Shown here: piece by piece, positions 14,101 through 24,202 of the stretch | Numbering within the stretch: position 1 is the stretch's first letter | Layout: the number at the start of each line of letters is the position of its first letter | NCBI RefSeq assembly: GCF_964275005.1 | Contig: NC_092705.1 | Location: forward strand, 7,862,641 to 7,926,640 | Source of the DNA: Diadema setosum | Taxonomy: Eukaryota; Echinodermata; Echinoidea; Diadematoida; Diadematidae | Length of the DNA: 64,000 nt | Reading direction: 5' to 3' | The notes under the pieces: generated by a model | What the model was told of the DNA's origin: nothing | Databases searched by the model: none | Seen by the model: only the letters and a program-made list of their open reading frames with translations | Made by a program: the position numbers and the translations under genes

Positions 14101-16091
14101 TTCAAATGTGACTGTGCGAATTACCCTGTTATACAATGTACATGTAGTTTACATTCTGGACAGATACAGTCCTCTGAATCTCTCTATCAGATTTATGGTG
14201 AGAATTATGACATCTGAATTGGACCTTTGTACATTATTGCTGTTTGCCTGAGGTACATAATACCTGGCACTAGCAAGTCAGGACTGTGTAGACCTTTTAT
14301 TGGGGAAATTTATTCAGTACCTAGGTACATCATGTAATAGGTCTGTACATGTGTATTCCATGGTTAAATGACATTTGCTCCAGCAACAATTGCTCCCAAG
14401 ATAAGCATTCTGTACATTATGACAAACATAACTTCTGCCCACAGTCATAACTCTTATCCTAATCCTCCAACAACACCAAACCTATTTCAAACCCTATGAC
14501 AACCCTAACCCTAAAGTCCTGAGAGAAAATAAGACCGGAGCAATTGTTGCAGTCTGAGCAAATCATGGCGTTGTCACCATATTATTGCGTCCAAGTTCAT
14601 ATCAACAAAATAATACATTGATTGAATATCATGACTTAAGAATGCTTCTGTGACTGTATCATGGGTACATTTGTTTCAGTACTTGTAGTGTGAATCATGC
14701 AGGTAATATGAAAAGTACAGCACAAATGTAGACATGTTTTCAACTGGACCTGGTTTTCAAAAAGAATTTTAACACTACCCATTAGCAGCATATTCATCTA
14801 ATTATATCTTGATGTTTCATGGTGTAAATCCCCTGTGTGCCACATTATTCTGAGACAGCAAGGTAGTCATGCTTTGGTAAAGCACTCTGTTTTTCAAATC
14901 TATGTAACTTTTTACAGATTTTTGTTACCCTGGACATGTCATGAGCAAAGCTGTAGAGAAAATGCAAAGTTTGCTTTGATATAAATTGTATGGCAAATCT
15001 ATGACTAAAATTCTTTCAAATGACCAGTAGCTACATTATTGCAGAGTCATGACTTTTACACATAAAACAGTGACAGAAACTAAGAATTTACTCACAAATC
15101 CAGTAGGGGACACCTCCTGATAGTCAATCACCACAGAAAATGCAAGCTACAAGTTGTATAGTAAGGGTACTACAGATAGGTCTCGCGCAGGGACTTAATG
15201 ATCGCGCATAGCATAACTGCGTATAGCAAGCAATATTACGCGTAGGACTAAGCGCAAAACTTGCCGATACGCCCATGGAATAAAAATACCTGACAACCGC
15301 TAAACATGAGAAGAAAGCAGGTAAGAAATTTTGATTTCAAACAAATTTTGCACCAAATTTCCAATTTTTTGGAACAAATTTTTTACTAAATTTCCAATTT
15401 TTTACCTTATAATTTACCTACCTTAGCTTAAAATCTTTTTTTTAAGGATGTTGTAGCCTAGACGTGTCGTCTCGCTTGTCTCGTTCGTATGATCGTAGCC
15501 GATAGAATTCGTAATTTGTTTGATCGATCGTTGATAATATTCTACGAAAGCCGAAGCACGCTACAGCCGCAGAGAGGGGCAGACACTTTCACGCATGAAA
15601 CTACATAGGGCAGCTGCGCGATCTTTACATACCCCGAGAAGGTGAACGCATAAAAAAAAGTCCGACATACAAACGGCGACAGCGCACTACTCCGTCATCG
15701 TATCATCAGGAGATTCTGGGAGGTGATTTTTCTGCATTTTCGTGATATTCATTGAGAAATTCAGGTACGATTATGGAATAACTTCTATTATAAGAGCATT
15801 TCAAATTTTCGTGCGCGATATCTAGACCCCTCAACCATACATTTGTGACAGGAATGGAATCGCGATAAAACACTTTCACTGCACTGTGGTGTTTGCCGAT
15901 TAATCTATCAGTTTTTGCAGATTTGAGCATTTGAGCAGTATATAAATGTGAACTTGGCACACTAGCGACTGACTTGGGGGTGCAAACATGGCACAGAAAG
16001 AGTCAAGCATTCTTGACTACTATTTATCCACTTACCTGCAAAATTCCCGCAGTCCCTTCACGACGAAAACTGAGCTTCGATACAGAGACAT
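6543..16091 (-). CDS. DHRS12: DHRS12-like short-chain dehydrogenase/reductase (8 coding exons)
   Basis: Seen: eight exons on the minus strand, joined at GT/AG boundaries with matching phases, give 975 coding bases (324 residues plus TAG). The start MSLYRSSVF, followed by KGLREF, is the characteristic DHRS12 N-terminus. The Rossmann glycine motif TGANSGIG is in exon 2, NNAGCM in exon 5, and the catalytic Ser and YxxxK (VSSGGM, then YAGQK) in exon 6. HPGWADTP and QGADTLVWL follow in exon 7. Known: classical SDRs bind NAD(P)(H) and use an Asn-Ser-Tyr-Lys tetrad; the substrate of DHRS12 (SDR40C family) is not settled. The length is close to the human protein as I recall it. Inferred: an intact, functional orthologue, since there are no stops or frameshifts and all catalytic residues are present. 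The introns contain several MITEs. Confidence 0.93.
6861..7185. mobile_element. Foldback MITE, GGCCCGAATTC type, copy 2
   Basis: Same ends and CATGG-rich arms as 4893-5226, flanked by AAT on both sides (possible 3-bp duplication). It lies in the last DHRS12 intron. Confidence 0.8.
7394..7622 (-). CDS. DHRS12: DHRS12 exon 7
   Basis: Acceptor ACATCACAG, then AGACAGCAG; reads RQQVIMTEQWAKRHPEI, HPGWADTPAVR and EQGADTLVWLCLAS, and ends SGGFYLG with a GTATGTG donor, phase 1. HPGWADTP is the post-catalytic loop typical of this subfamily. Confidence 0.93.
7797..8007. mobile_element. TTCGCGAA-type MITE, copy 1
   Basis: Ends TACTGTAAAACGAGAAATG and CATGTTTTACGGTA are inverted; the interior is dense in TTCGCGAA. 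The TA ends fit a Tc1/mariner-type MITE. A diverged copy lies at 16562-16744. Confidence 0.65.
8116..8147. repeat. (AC)n microsatellite
   Basis: About 16 uninterrupted AC units. Confidence 0.95.
8779..8886 (-). CDS. DHRS12: DHRS12 exon 6 (catalytic Ser and YxxxK)
   Basis: 108 bases between TTTCACAG and GTATGC. It reads ITVSSGGMYTQKLNLNDL and ends TAVYAGQK. Ser of VSSGG and Tyr/Lys of YAGQK are the catalytic residues. No ATG-started frame shows it; it was found by reading the splice sites. Confidence 0.92.
9071..9241. repeat. Hairpin-forming inverted repeat
   Basis: CAAATGATGCACAGGAT at the left and ATCCTGTGCATCATTTG at the right are perfect inverses; inner arms (GGGTATTTACAA / TTGTAAATACCC) also pair. 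Probably a foldback MITE in a DHRS12 intron. Confidence 0.75.
9244..9632. repeat. Inverted repeat ends TTATAAAATGGGT
   Basis: TTATAAAATGGGT near 9244 and ACCCATTTTATAA near 9618 bracket about 390 bases with no coding signal. Directly adjoins the hairpin at 9071-9241. Confidence 0.5.
9823..10130. mobile_element. TATAC-ended MITE with internal insertion
   Basis: Ends CTGTATACGCCAAATATTTC and the inverse of CTGTATACGGCATATATTTA. About 9853-9950 looks like a separate insert (GCCCTCTGGTAGAGCAGTGG..., ending in a (TTA)n tail), SINE-like in form. Confidence 0.55.
10146..10289 (-). CDS. DHRS12: DHRS12 exon 5 (NNAG motif)
   Basis: 144 bases between GGTTCAAAG and GTAAGA. It encodes VNNAGCMVNTRQET, then the active-site Asn helix (FATNTLGTYILT) and ends NARV, phase 0. 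Confidence 0.93.
10734..11493. mobile_element. 760-bp inverted-repeat transposon with 4-bp duplication
   Basis: GGGCAATTCCGC and its perfect inverse GCGGAATTGCCC are flanked on both sides by ACTT (10730-10733, 11494-11497). GGTTAGTAACGTTAC occurs three times inside (about 10746, 10924, 11111). No transposase. Confidence 0.75.
11824..11919 (-). CDS. DHRS12: DHRS12 exon 4
   Basis: Exactly 96 bases between ACATTCCAG and GTGAGT. It reads DVHLHIVDMSDSQKVADF and ends QLHVL, directly before the VNNAG of exon 5. The VD(M/L)SD motif is the adenine-ring contact region of classical SDRs. Confidence 0.92.
12562..12644 (-). CDS. DHRS12: DHRS12 exon 3
   Basis: Acceptor CCTGAAG, then GTGGCACTG; reads GTVHMVCRNQERGEEA, the beta2/alpha region with the CR pair that often determines cofactor preference in SDRs. 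It ends GGAAATGAG before GTTTGTG, phase 0. The donor is weaker than the others, but the frame continues correctly into exon 4. Confidence 0.9.
13396..13529 (-). CDS. DHRS12: DHRS12 exon 2 (Rossmann glycine motif)
   Basis: Acceptor CTCTCAG, then GAGTGGCTACGAG; encodes SGYERAAKSF and the cofactor-binding TGANSGIGKSTA. It ends CAGAGAG before GTGTGC, phase 1. The flanking intron carries a (GA)n tract. Confidence 0.92.
14362..14578. mobile_element. CATTTGCTCC MITE with telomere-like core, copy 1
   Basis: Ends TGACATTTGCTCCAGCAACA and GCAATTGTTGC...GAGCAAAT are inverted, and the core contains CCCTAACCCTAA. Diverged from the copy at 45225. Confidence 0.65.
16036..16091 (-). CDS. DHRS12: DHRS12 exon 1 (start codon)
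   Basis: ATG at 16091 reading MSLYRSSVF. It ends ...TTTTGCAG before a GTAAGTG donor, leaving two bases that complete an Arg codon in exon 2. The start is chosen because MSLYRS is the conserved beginning of DHRS12. A spliced 5' UTR from further upstream is possible (see 17882-18047). Confidence 0.9.
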
Positions 16092-16561
16092 GATTTGGGC
16101 CTTGTGTGGGTCTCAGTAATGCAGCAAGGTGAAAATCAAATCAGTGACCTATGTGTGAATAAAATGTGAAAAGAATATACAGCAGTAGATGAAGCATACA
16201 ATGATTACATACTGTGATCCAAGAGGGGTAGGGCAATAAGATGCAATGAAGACCTAGGTACCAAGTCTCATGCATTAGGTGTGAGACTCACGCCTAAGGG
16301 GGTCTTTCTCACACTCACGTACCACGTGCCCAACAAAAAAACATCCCCCCCAAAAAGCATAACAAATAAATAAACAATCAAGGATTTAGTATTTAAAATC
16401 TTTTTTTTTTTTCTTCATTGGAATAAGTATGATTATTATTTTTAGTGTGCACAAAATTGTAAAATAAGATTCCATCCACGTACTAAAAAAGAAGTTACAT
16501 TGAAAATTGAGACAATCGTTTTTCTTTATTAGAATAAGTTACTAATGTAAAATAAGATATT

Positions 16562-16744
16562 AATGTTCATGTGCATTTTAGTTTCGCGAATTTCGCGAGA
16601 ACCAAGATTTGCAAAATTAAAATGCATGCAAAGGCTGTTTTCTACACTGTATGCATTGAATGCCAGAGGCACTTCGCGAAAATTTCATGTGCACAGTGAA
16701 AAAGGCCGCGGCTCCAATTCACGAAAATATCATGTTGTACAGTA
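16562..16744. mobile_element. TTCGCGAA-type MITE, copy 2 (diverged)
   Basis: Colinear with 7797-8007 along its length; several TTCGCGAA sites have decayed by CpG mutation. The left end is eroded. Confidence 0.6.
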
Positions 16745-17639
16745 GTGTGCACGAGCCTGTATGGCACAGCTTTAAAAAGGGGGTGGGGGGAGGGGGGAGG
16801 GAGCTAAAGCTCCTATCCCTGGTGGCATGGGATGGGCAAAATCCACTCCAACACCTACAGCCTGATAATTAAAGCCAAAGACTTTCAAACTCCACTCACT
16901 TCCTGCAAAACACAAACCTATCATCAGTTTGAACATCAAAATCCACAAGATTAAACCATTTGCAGATGAAACAGAAACCCAGCATTAGTGCTTCAAAATA
17001 GTTCTTAAATTTGAGTTAGGGATAGAAACAACCAATGTAAAAATTTGAGCCAGTATTATCGATGTTAAGTATTGTTAACTAGATATACAAAATGTGAATA
17101 ACAGGTATAATAAAAATGTTTCCAGACTAAACCGAACCGTCTACAGTAACGGTTTTATGAAAAAAAAAATAGTGATATCTCCTTTAGATACTTTAGGCTT
17201 TATTGAAAAACAATTAATATGGTAGGATGTTTTGTGATACAACTGACCTACACATATATGCATAAAAAGTGATATCTTGAACATTTTTGAAATCACTACT
17301 CTCAAACTAAAAGGTATTCAACAGGACCTATATTAACCTCAAACTGGAAGATATAATCCAGCCCAAGCACTAAGAGATATGTCACTCTGTATTTACCATG
17401 CCACATCCTGGTATTCTGAGGTTGTTTTGTTCCACAACCATAAGAAGAGGGAAAAGTTTGGTATCATCATGAAACAGATTGATCCAAAATTCTGATACAT
17501 TCAAAGACGTGCTCCAGCGTCACGTCACCTCCGTCTTGATAAGCTGCACATGGATTAATATCCAGACTTTTTTTTTCTCTGCGCTCTCAACCAGATGAAG
17601 TCATGCTTTGAACGAAACGTAGGGGATGAAAAATTCTAC

Positions 17640-17845
17640 AAAGGAAGCTCAGCTCATCCTTGATGCTACGCATCGCGGCCACGGCCCAAATGCCCATACC
17701 CCAGTCCCTACGCTACGCGGCTAGGGTACACACCCGGCCGGCCCGCTCCGCTCCTGCGCCACCAAACCCCACAGACCTTGCTGGCACATCGGTGGTGCAT
17801 ACACAAACTGTGGAGCTGTGGCGACGAAGTGATCTAGGTTTTTAG
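17640..17845 (+). other. GC-rich island with presequence-like ORF
   Basis: Locally GC- and CpG-rich, unlike the surrounding AT-rich DNA. On the plus strand it reads MLRIAATAQMPIPQSLRY and an Arg/Ala/Pro-rich stretch, ending ELWRRSDLGF before a stop. The composition resembles a mitochondrial targeting peptide, but no family is recognised and no strong donor follows. It may instead be part of a promoter region. Confidence 0.25.
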
Positions 17846-17881
17846 GCCTAAAGTACAGTGCAGTTTCTCTTACCTTGCAGC

Positions 17882-18047
17882 CGTGAATTATCTCGTTAGA
17901 TAATGAGCGATCTGGAATGACTACAGAGGTCTTGTGATTTAGTTCTTTTGTAGATTTCTGTCGACGACGTCGAGATGGAATGTGTTTGCTTCTTGAGTGC
18001 TCATAAGAGGCGTAGGACACGAGCACAGTTGTACACAACCTTCAGAG
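17882..18047 (-). other. Possible 5' exon with strong donor, upstream of DHRS12
   Basis: An open minus-strand stretch (reads MCTTVLVSYASYEHSRSKH..., ending NEIIHGCK) runs straight into CTGCAAG|GTAAGAG, an excellent splice donor. It lies about 1.8 kb upstream of the DHRS12 start codon. It could be a spliced leader exon of DHRS12 or a chance ORF. No protein family is recognised. Confidence 0.3.
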
Positions 18048-18289
18048 GTTGCGTAACGAACTGCAAAAATTAGTCTTAGATCAAGGCGCTAATCTCTACC
18101 CTCGTGAGGGAAGTCTTGTACATAGTACAGTACGAAAAGTTACTGTACCTGTAGTACACTGGTATTTGCAGCGCATGACGATTGTGCACGGGCGTGCTAG
18201 GCTCTGAGGGCGCTGATTTATCATTTGTATACTTAATTACTTAGGTGTAGAGACTGGAAGCAAAGCTTATTTGTCCCTCGTTACAGTTC

Positions 18290-19470
18290 TGTCCCGTCTC
18301 AGGTAGGGCTCATATTTGATTTGGTTATTTCTCCAGTGTCTTTCTAGGGATGACTTGAATTGGTTTAAATGGTGGTAGCGTTGATGACTTCCTTGGGTAG
18401 TGCATTCCAATTGTTATTCTTATTGAGAAAGCAGACTGCCTCAGACTAGAATGGATACGTTGTTTGACAAGTTTAAAGATCATGACCTTTCGTTGTTGAA
18501 CCGCTGGCCAACTGGAAGAATTTAGAGGGATCTACTCTGTCGAAGCCCTTCAGGATTTTGAACATCGCTGTATCAAGTCAGCCCTCTGTCTTCTGTAAGC
18601 CAAAGTGGGAAGGTGCAGCTCTCTGAGTCTTTCTGGGTATGACAACTGTTTCAGTTCAGGAAGAAGCCCAATTGTTGCTCTAGTTTGCTGGACTTTTTCT
18701 AGCATGTCCTCATCCCTCTTCAGTGTTGGGTACCATACTGAGTTGCAGTATTCCAATGTTGGTCTCACAATTATATTGCTTTAAAGAGTGAGAGAAAGCC
18801 CTTCTTCTGCAGAGTTGTGAAAGATCTCTTTATCATTCCCACTTTGATGTTGGCTCTTTTAGCAGCATCTGCTGTGTGTTTACTGAAAGACAAATTCTCT
18901 TGAAACAGCACTCCCAGGTCTCTTTCTTCACTTCCACATGTAATTGAAATGGGATTTGTGTCATTCCAGTGTATAGTCATACCTGTGGTTTTTCCTTCCG
19001 TATAGTGCACTACTTTGCACTTACTTTAGTTGAATGGCAGCTGCCATGATGTTAGACCAATTTGTTACTGCATGTATGTCCCTCTGTAATAAGTCTGAGT
19101 CGATTTTGGAGTCGATCCACTATCCTGTATAACTTAGTATCATCTGCAAATAGTTTCACACTTGAATCAACTGTAGAAGGCAGGTCGTTTATGAAGATGT
19201 TGAACAGTGATGTTGGTCCGAGCACACTACCCTGTGGTATGCCACTTGTCACAGGAATAGATTTTGACTCCTTCCCGTTGATCGTCACTTTTTGGGTCCT
19301 ATCTGTAAGGTAGTCATCAATCCAGGCGAGTAAGGTATACCATCTATTCCGTATGATCTAAGTTTGCATATCAGACGTCGATGTGGCACACTGTCGAATG
19401 CTTTTCGGTAATCGAGGTAGATACAATCTATGGCGTGACCCTGGTCAATTGCATCAGTCCACTGTATAAT
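18290..19470 (-). pseudogene. 5'-truncated CR1/Jockey-like LINE remnant
   Basis: Minus-strand reverse-transcriptase pieces in order: DYRKAFDSVPHRR, then SGIPQGSVLGP, FADDTKLY, DLGVLF, RPTLEYCNSVW and a C-terminal YPERLRELHLPTLAYRR block. The two catalytic Asp motifs survive, but stops and frameshifts break the frame (near 19340, 19030, 18780 and 18550). The endonuclease half is absent. A dead copy. Confidence 0.85.
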
Positions 19471-20028
19471 TTTATATTTTGTTCATTTTTCAGATTGCTG
19501 GCTGCTATGCAGGCATTAGCCTAATACATTGTGTAGGTACTACTGGCAAAATAACTGCATCAGCGATGTCAAGGATAATTTAATGGTGATGATACTTGCT
19601 GTCATCAGCATGATTTGCATTATTGTATCATAACTGTCATTATCATAGCTAATCATGAGTATAGATAGCGCCTATATGACTTTCATTGATAGCATGGTTT
19701 GTTTCGTTTTTACTGCATATAAAGAGATCATGATGACGATAACAATGTATTTCGAAATGCGATTAATATCTCTACACTTCTAAACCAAGGATGGTGATTG
19801 GTTTAAGCAAATCTACAGCCAATGACATGGACCAATAATAATAAAATTGGACTACACAGTCCTATAATTGCCTTATTTGGTAATAAAGAGATGAAAAAAA
19901 TAGATAAAATCACATCAATTAATATTGAATGCCTTTTCCTATTGGTAGATTATCCTGGTATACTAGTTTGACGTATATTAATCATGATGTATAGATATGA
20001 AGTTATGTACTGTATGTATATGACTATT

Positions 20029-20443
20029 AAATGGATGATACAGTTTTTTTTTTTTGAGATGTGGCTTCAAGAGGTTTCAATGTTTTTTGATTGATCATTT
20101 TTAAGATGATAAGAAACCTCTCATGAAATGTGAAAGAGCATGTAATTCTGAGAGGAAATCAAAGTTCATTTTATTTTGATGAAAATCAGTTATCGATTTG
20201 AAATGGCTGGGATATTTTAAACAAAGCAATTCTAACAAAAGGTGGGACCCAACTTTTATCAGGATCTCCTTGTTTTACTTTGTTTCTGGAAATCTCAGGC
20301 ATTTCAAACCCCATTTTCATCAAATAAACTTTGAATTCCTTTTGAATTGTATGCTCTTTGACATTTAAGCGATTTCTAAGTACATGTATCTGGCAGAATG
20401 TTTAAAGCTGAATCCTCATCTCAACCAATACTATACCTTCCCT
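20029..20443. mobile_element. TTAA-flanked palindromic MITE, family A, copy 1
   Basis: Diverged copy of a roughly 390-bp near-palindrome. GATGAAAATC and GATTTTCATC arms, GAAATGGCTG, and TTAA at both ends (20027-20030, 20444-20447). The left terminus is partly replaced by a T run. Confidence 0.65.
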
Positions 20444-21114
20444 TTAAAACATGGTTTGCACCAAAGTGTCAATGCATTCTTTTTTCCGGTTCTAATTTGT
20501 TTCTTTACACTATATTGGTATGCCATATAAAGGCTTTCTCATGTATATTCCATTTTTCATCATTACATGTATTGTGCACTTTGTACTGATTTGTAGAGTG
20601 CATGTATCATTACTTTGTGTTAACGTTGTTTTGATTTGTATGTTAGATGTGTTTTTAGCCCTTTTTTTATATCCAAGTGATGTTTTATTTGGTACTCAAC
20701 ATATAACATTCTTGAAGTAATCACAGCTGAGAGGTACATGACAAAGAATAAATTTTGTTCAGCTTCTTAATTATACATGCACATTTTTCTCTTGAGGTAT
20801 GTTGTCTGTGTGGGTTTATAATGGAAAGGAATGTTAAAAGCTGACATAACCGGAAGGTTGCTAACGAGATGCCGAGTGGTAAGCGCATATTATACACAAT
20901 CTAAAATTATTGAAATCTAGGCCTATGCCGTATCGACAAAAACACAAGAACAACATGAAACATGAAAAATGACAATGCCATGGCGAAGCATTTAGTGGAA
21001 AAAACAAACTAAAGCTCAATAATACCGCTGAGTGGTTCCCATTTCCGGTTATGCACAGTAATCTTTCCTTGTCTCTTTGCAATAATGTAACTCTTCACGA
21101 TATGATTTTGTTAA

Positions 21115-21497
21115 AGGGTGTGTACAGTTCTGGTCGAGGTGAGGATTTAGCTTTCAGCGTTTTGCGAGATATTCAGAAACCACTCTATGAGATGTCAAAG
21201 AGCATGCAATTCTAAGGGGTATCAAAAGTTTATTCGATGAAAATTGGTTTTGAAATGGCTGAGATGTCCAAAAACAAGGTGAAACAAAGAGATCCTAATA
21301 AAGTTGTGGCATGTCGCCTTTTATTATTAACACTTTTTTGGATATCTCAGCCATTTGAAAACCAATTTTCATCAAATAAATGTTGAATCCTTCTTAAAAT
21401 TACATGTTCTTTCATATTTCATAAGAGGCTTTTCATTATCTCACTTAGGAATGTTCAAAACATGAATCCCCACCTCAACCAGTACTGTACAGTCCCT
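21115..21497. mobile_element. TTAA-flanked palindromic MITE, family A, copy 2
   Basis: Ends AGGGTGTGTACAGT and ACTGTACAGTCCCT are inverted, flanked by TTAA (21111-21114, 21498-21501). It abuts the 3' side of the L1-like remnant. Confidence 0.85.
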
Positions 21498-21501
21498 TTA
21501 A

Positions 21502-22851
21502 CATAGCCTTAAAAAAAGGACAAACAGGGAATAGTGTTGTTACATCTGCTTGCACAAATACACCTTTTTCCTATAAGTAAAATATGGTTTACCAATATTT
21601 TGTTTATATCATTCTCTATAATTCCAGTTAATACCGTCTTCACATTAAGGAATGGCAAATCTGTAATCGAGGGAAAAGATGTTATTTCCCTCCAAAGTGT
21701 TTGTGACACCTTGCAGTTCCACATAATGTGTTCAATCGTTTCATTCTCAATGCATCCAAATGAACATAAAGGGGAATACACTAACTTCATTTTAAACAGC
21801 TTATAATTTAATGGTAATATGTTATTAAGTATCTTAAACTGAAATTCTCTTCTTCTTGCATCTATTGACGCTTGCACTATGAGTTTACGTGTTTTTATAT
21901 CTTGCTCTGTCATATCAAAATTAGACTGCATTGTAAAAGCACTAACAGACGTTTCATATTTAAATTCTACTAATACATCATAAAAATGTCCTGCTCTTTA
22001 ATCGGGCACTCAGACGTAAGGACGACAATGTCTTTGAGGACTTGTTGAAATTCTGTGCTAACTGATAGAACTTGAATTTCTGTATTCTTTTTAACAGCTG
22101 ACCAAATACCTTGTAACCTCAGATAATCGTTATTATCAATACCAAATTCTACTTGTAAAATACGAAAATCTTTAAGATGTCCTTCAGGGGATATAATTTG
22201 GTGAAGCAGACATATACCCTTGCACAACATTCTTTTGTAAAAAATCATCTTTTTGTCAATCTTGATATCGGCACTGTTCCAAATTATCTGTGATCTGAAA
22301 GCTTGATTTTCCATTGGTATGGATATTGACAGCCATTTCTGCAAAAGAGAGGAGTAAAATCTGGGTATATTCGGAGAGAAATTGCTCATTTCATAATTGC
22401 AATTGAAAATAAAAATTCCGCCATATTCATCTAAGTGATATTTCAGGACTTGAAACCATACTTGTGAATTTTCAGGTTTCATCCTATTTATCCAGGTCAA
22501 CTGTTGTGCATCGATAAAAGATTGTACATCTAACATCTTCAGACCGCCCTTGATCAATTCTTGTATCATCACACTACATTTGATTCGATCTGGGCCATTC
22601 CACAAAAAGTCAAACATTCTTTCAATCTCCTTTACTATTTTTCTTAGGAATGATAATGGAGGCAAAAAAGTGAATAAATTTTGAAATTCCGAAGGTTTTA
22701 AGAATAAGTATTTTTCCGAACAGTGTAAGTTTCCTAATTTTCCATAAATTCAACAATTTTCTCAATCCAGACATCAATTCGGCCATTTTATCATTTTGAA
22801 ACCGCTCTGCGTTATAATCAACATAAGTTCCCAAGATTTTTTTTTTTTAGC
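21502..22851 (-). pseudogene. 5'-truncated L1/Tx1-like LINE remnant
   Basis: Minus-strand pieces in order: LGTYVDYNAERF, KIRKLTLFGKILILKTFGIS, MFDFLWNGPDRIK, LKMLDVQSFIDAQQLTWINR, and a C-terminal zinc-knuckle-like block with CSFGCIENETIEHIMWNC. This is the conserved region after the polymerase domain in L1-superfamily (Tx1-like) proteins. Frame changes near 22640 and 21950. The reverse-transcriptase core is missing. Confidence 0.82.
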
Positions 22852-24193
22852 CTTGTTGAATGACGGAAATAAATAAAATGAAAAAAAAAATAAAGTATGC
22901 GTCTTCTTCAGAGTTTCGGACAAGGGTTTGCACTAAAATCTCTTCTTTTTATCTTTTGTGTACTGGAACCAATACGTACGGACAAAAATCTTCTATAATA
23001 AGAAAAAGCAGAGAAAAGCAAAACATGTCGATGGTTCGTATGTGTGTTTGCTTTATTTCTTTTTTTTTTTGTATTTATCCCCGAAAAACATGAACACAAA
23101 TCAAAATGGCGACAAAAATGACTTACAAAATGACACGAATGAACAATGATCTAAAAACAGTTACTATAAAAACTTACAATTTGTAGATTAAGTGGCGTAA
23201 TAAAAAAAAAAGTGCTTGGTAGAATATCATGTTGACTTCATTGCATCTTGCCAACAACCACAACAGCATCAACAGTGAAGAACGAAAATTCAGGAGATCG
23301 CCATCCTTAAGTATAGCCTGACTATATTATGTGATATGGCAGTGGCCTCTTAACAAAATTAGGAGAACATTCCAAGGAAATCCTTAGTCAAAAAGGAAAA
23401 AAAAAGGAGAATGTGCATGTGATTATGCGGCCACACCCATCCTTATTCGCTTTTCCGTTGTTGTTGGTTTTTACAGTGAGTTAAGTCCTGATGTTCCACC
23501 TTACCTAAAACTTCAAAATCCATTCAGTTTATTGAAAGAATTGACATCAGAAATTGTTACCAACATCAAACAACACACGAGACGTATTAATTATTATAGT
23601 AATTGTGGTTGAGGCCAGGATTGCTAAAATGTTGTTATATACAATGGCACCTGGGGATCAAACGATGGATGATAAAACAACAGCACCTACAGGGAAACTC
23701 CAGACTAATGTAAGTTAGTCTGGGGGAAAAGAGAATAAAACATGACAAACACAACAGTGAAAATTTGTTTGCTCAAAATTGGAAGAAAAGGAAGAGAGTT
23801 ACGAAGTTTTACAGATTCGCTATAGTTTTTGTACACCAGGTCTTGAACAGTATGTTGATATAGGAATATGAAAATGAATGAGCTTATGATGTTGATATCG
23901 CTCCACACAGTTTCCTATTGATTGTGTACCAAAAATAGCACAGGATTCAATTTTCTTGCCTGAAGGTGTAAAACATTGTGTTATTTTTGGTAAAATACCT
24001 TCAAAATAAAGATCAGTCAGATACCAAGATTTGATACATGCATGGGGCAGGATTGAGTTTGATTAAAAAGAAGGAAATTTCATGATTCTATGTAGAGACA
24101 TGATAGTTATTCCAAATAACTTTGTGACGGGATAACATCATCAATAACTGATGCAAACGGTGAATTATTAGCAATGCTCGGTACTATGCATAA
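22852..24193. other. No gene recognised
   Basis: AT-rich, with A runs and short repeats. No splice-bounded coding signal seen on either strand. Confidence 0.55.
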
Positions 24194-24202
24194 TCATATT
24201 GT

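Noticed and set aside
15706..15960. 84-residue minus-strand open frame in DHRS12 intron 1
   Set aside because: No recognised domain and no splice sites consistent with inclusion; exons 1 and 2 of DHRS12 join in frame without it.
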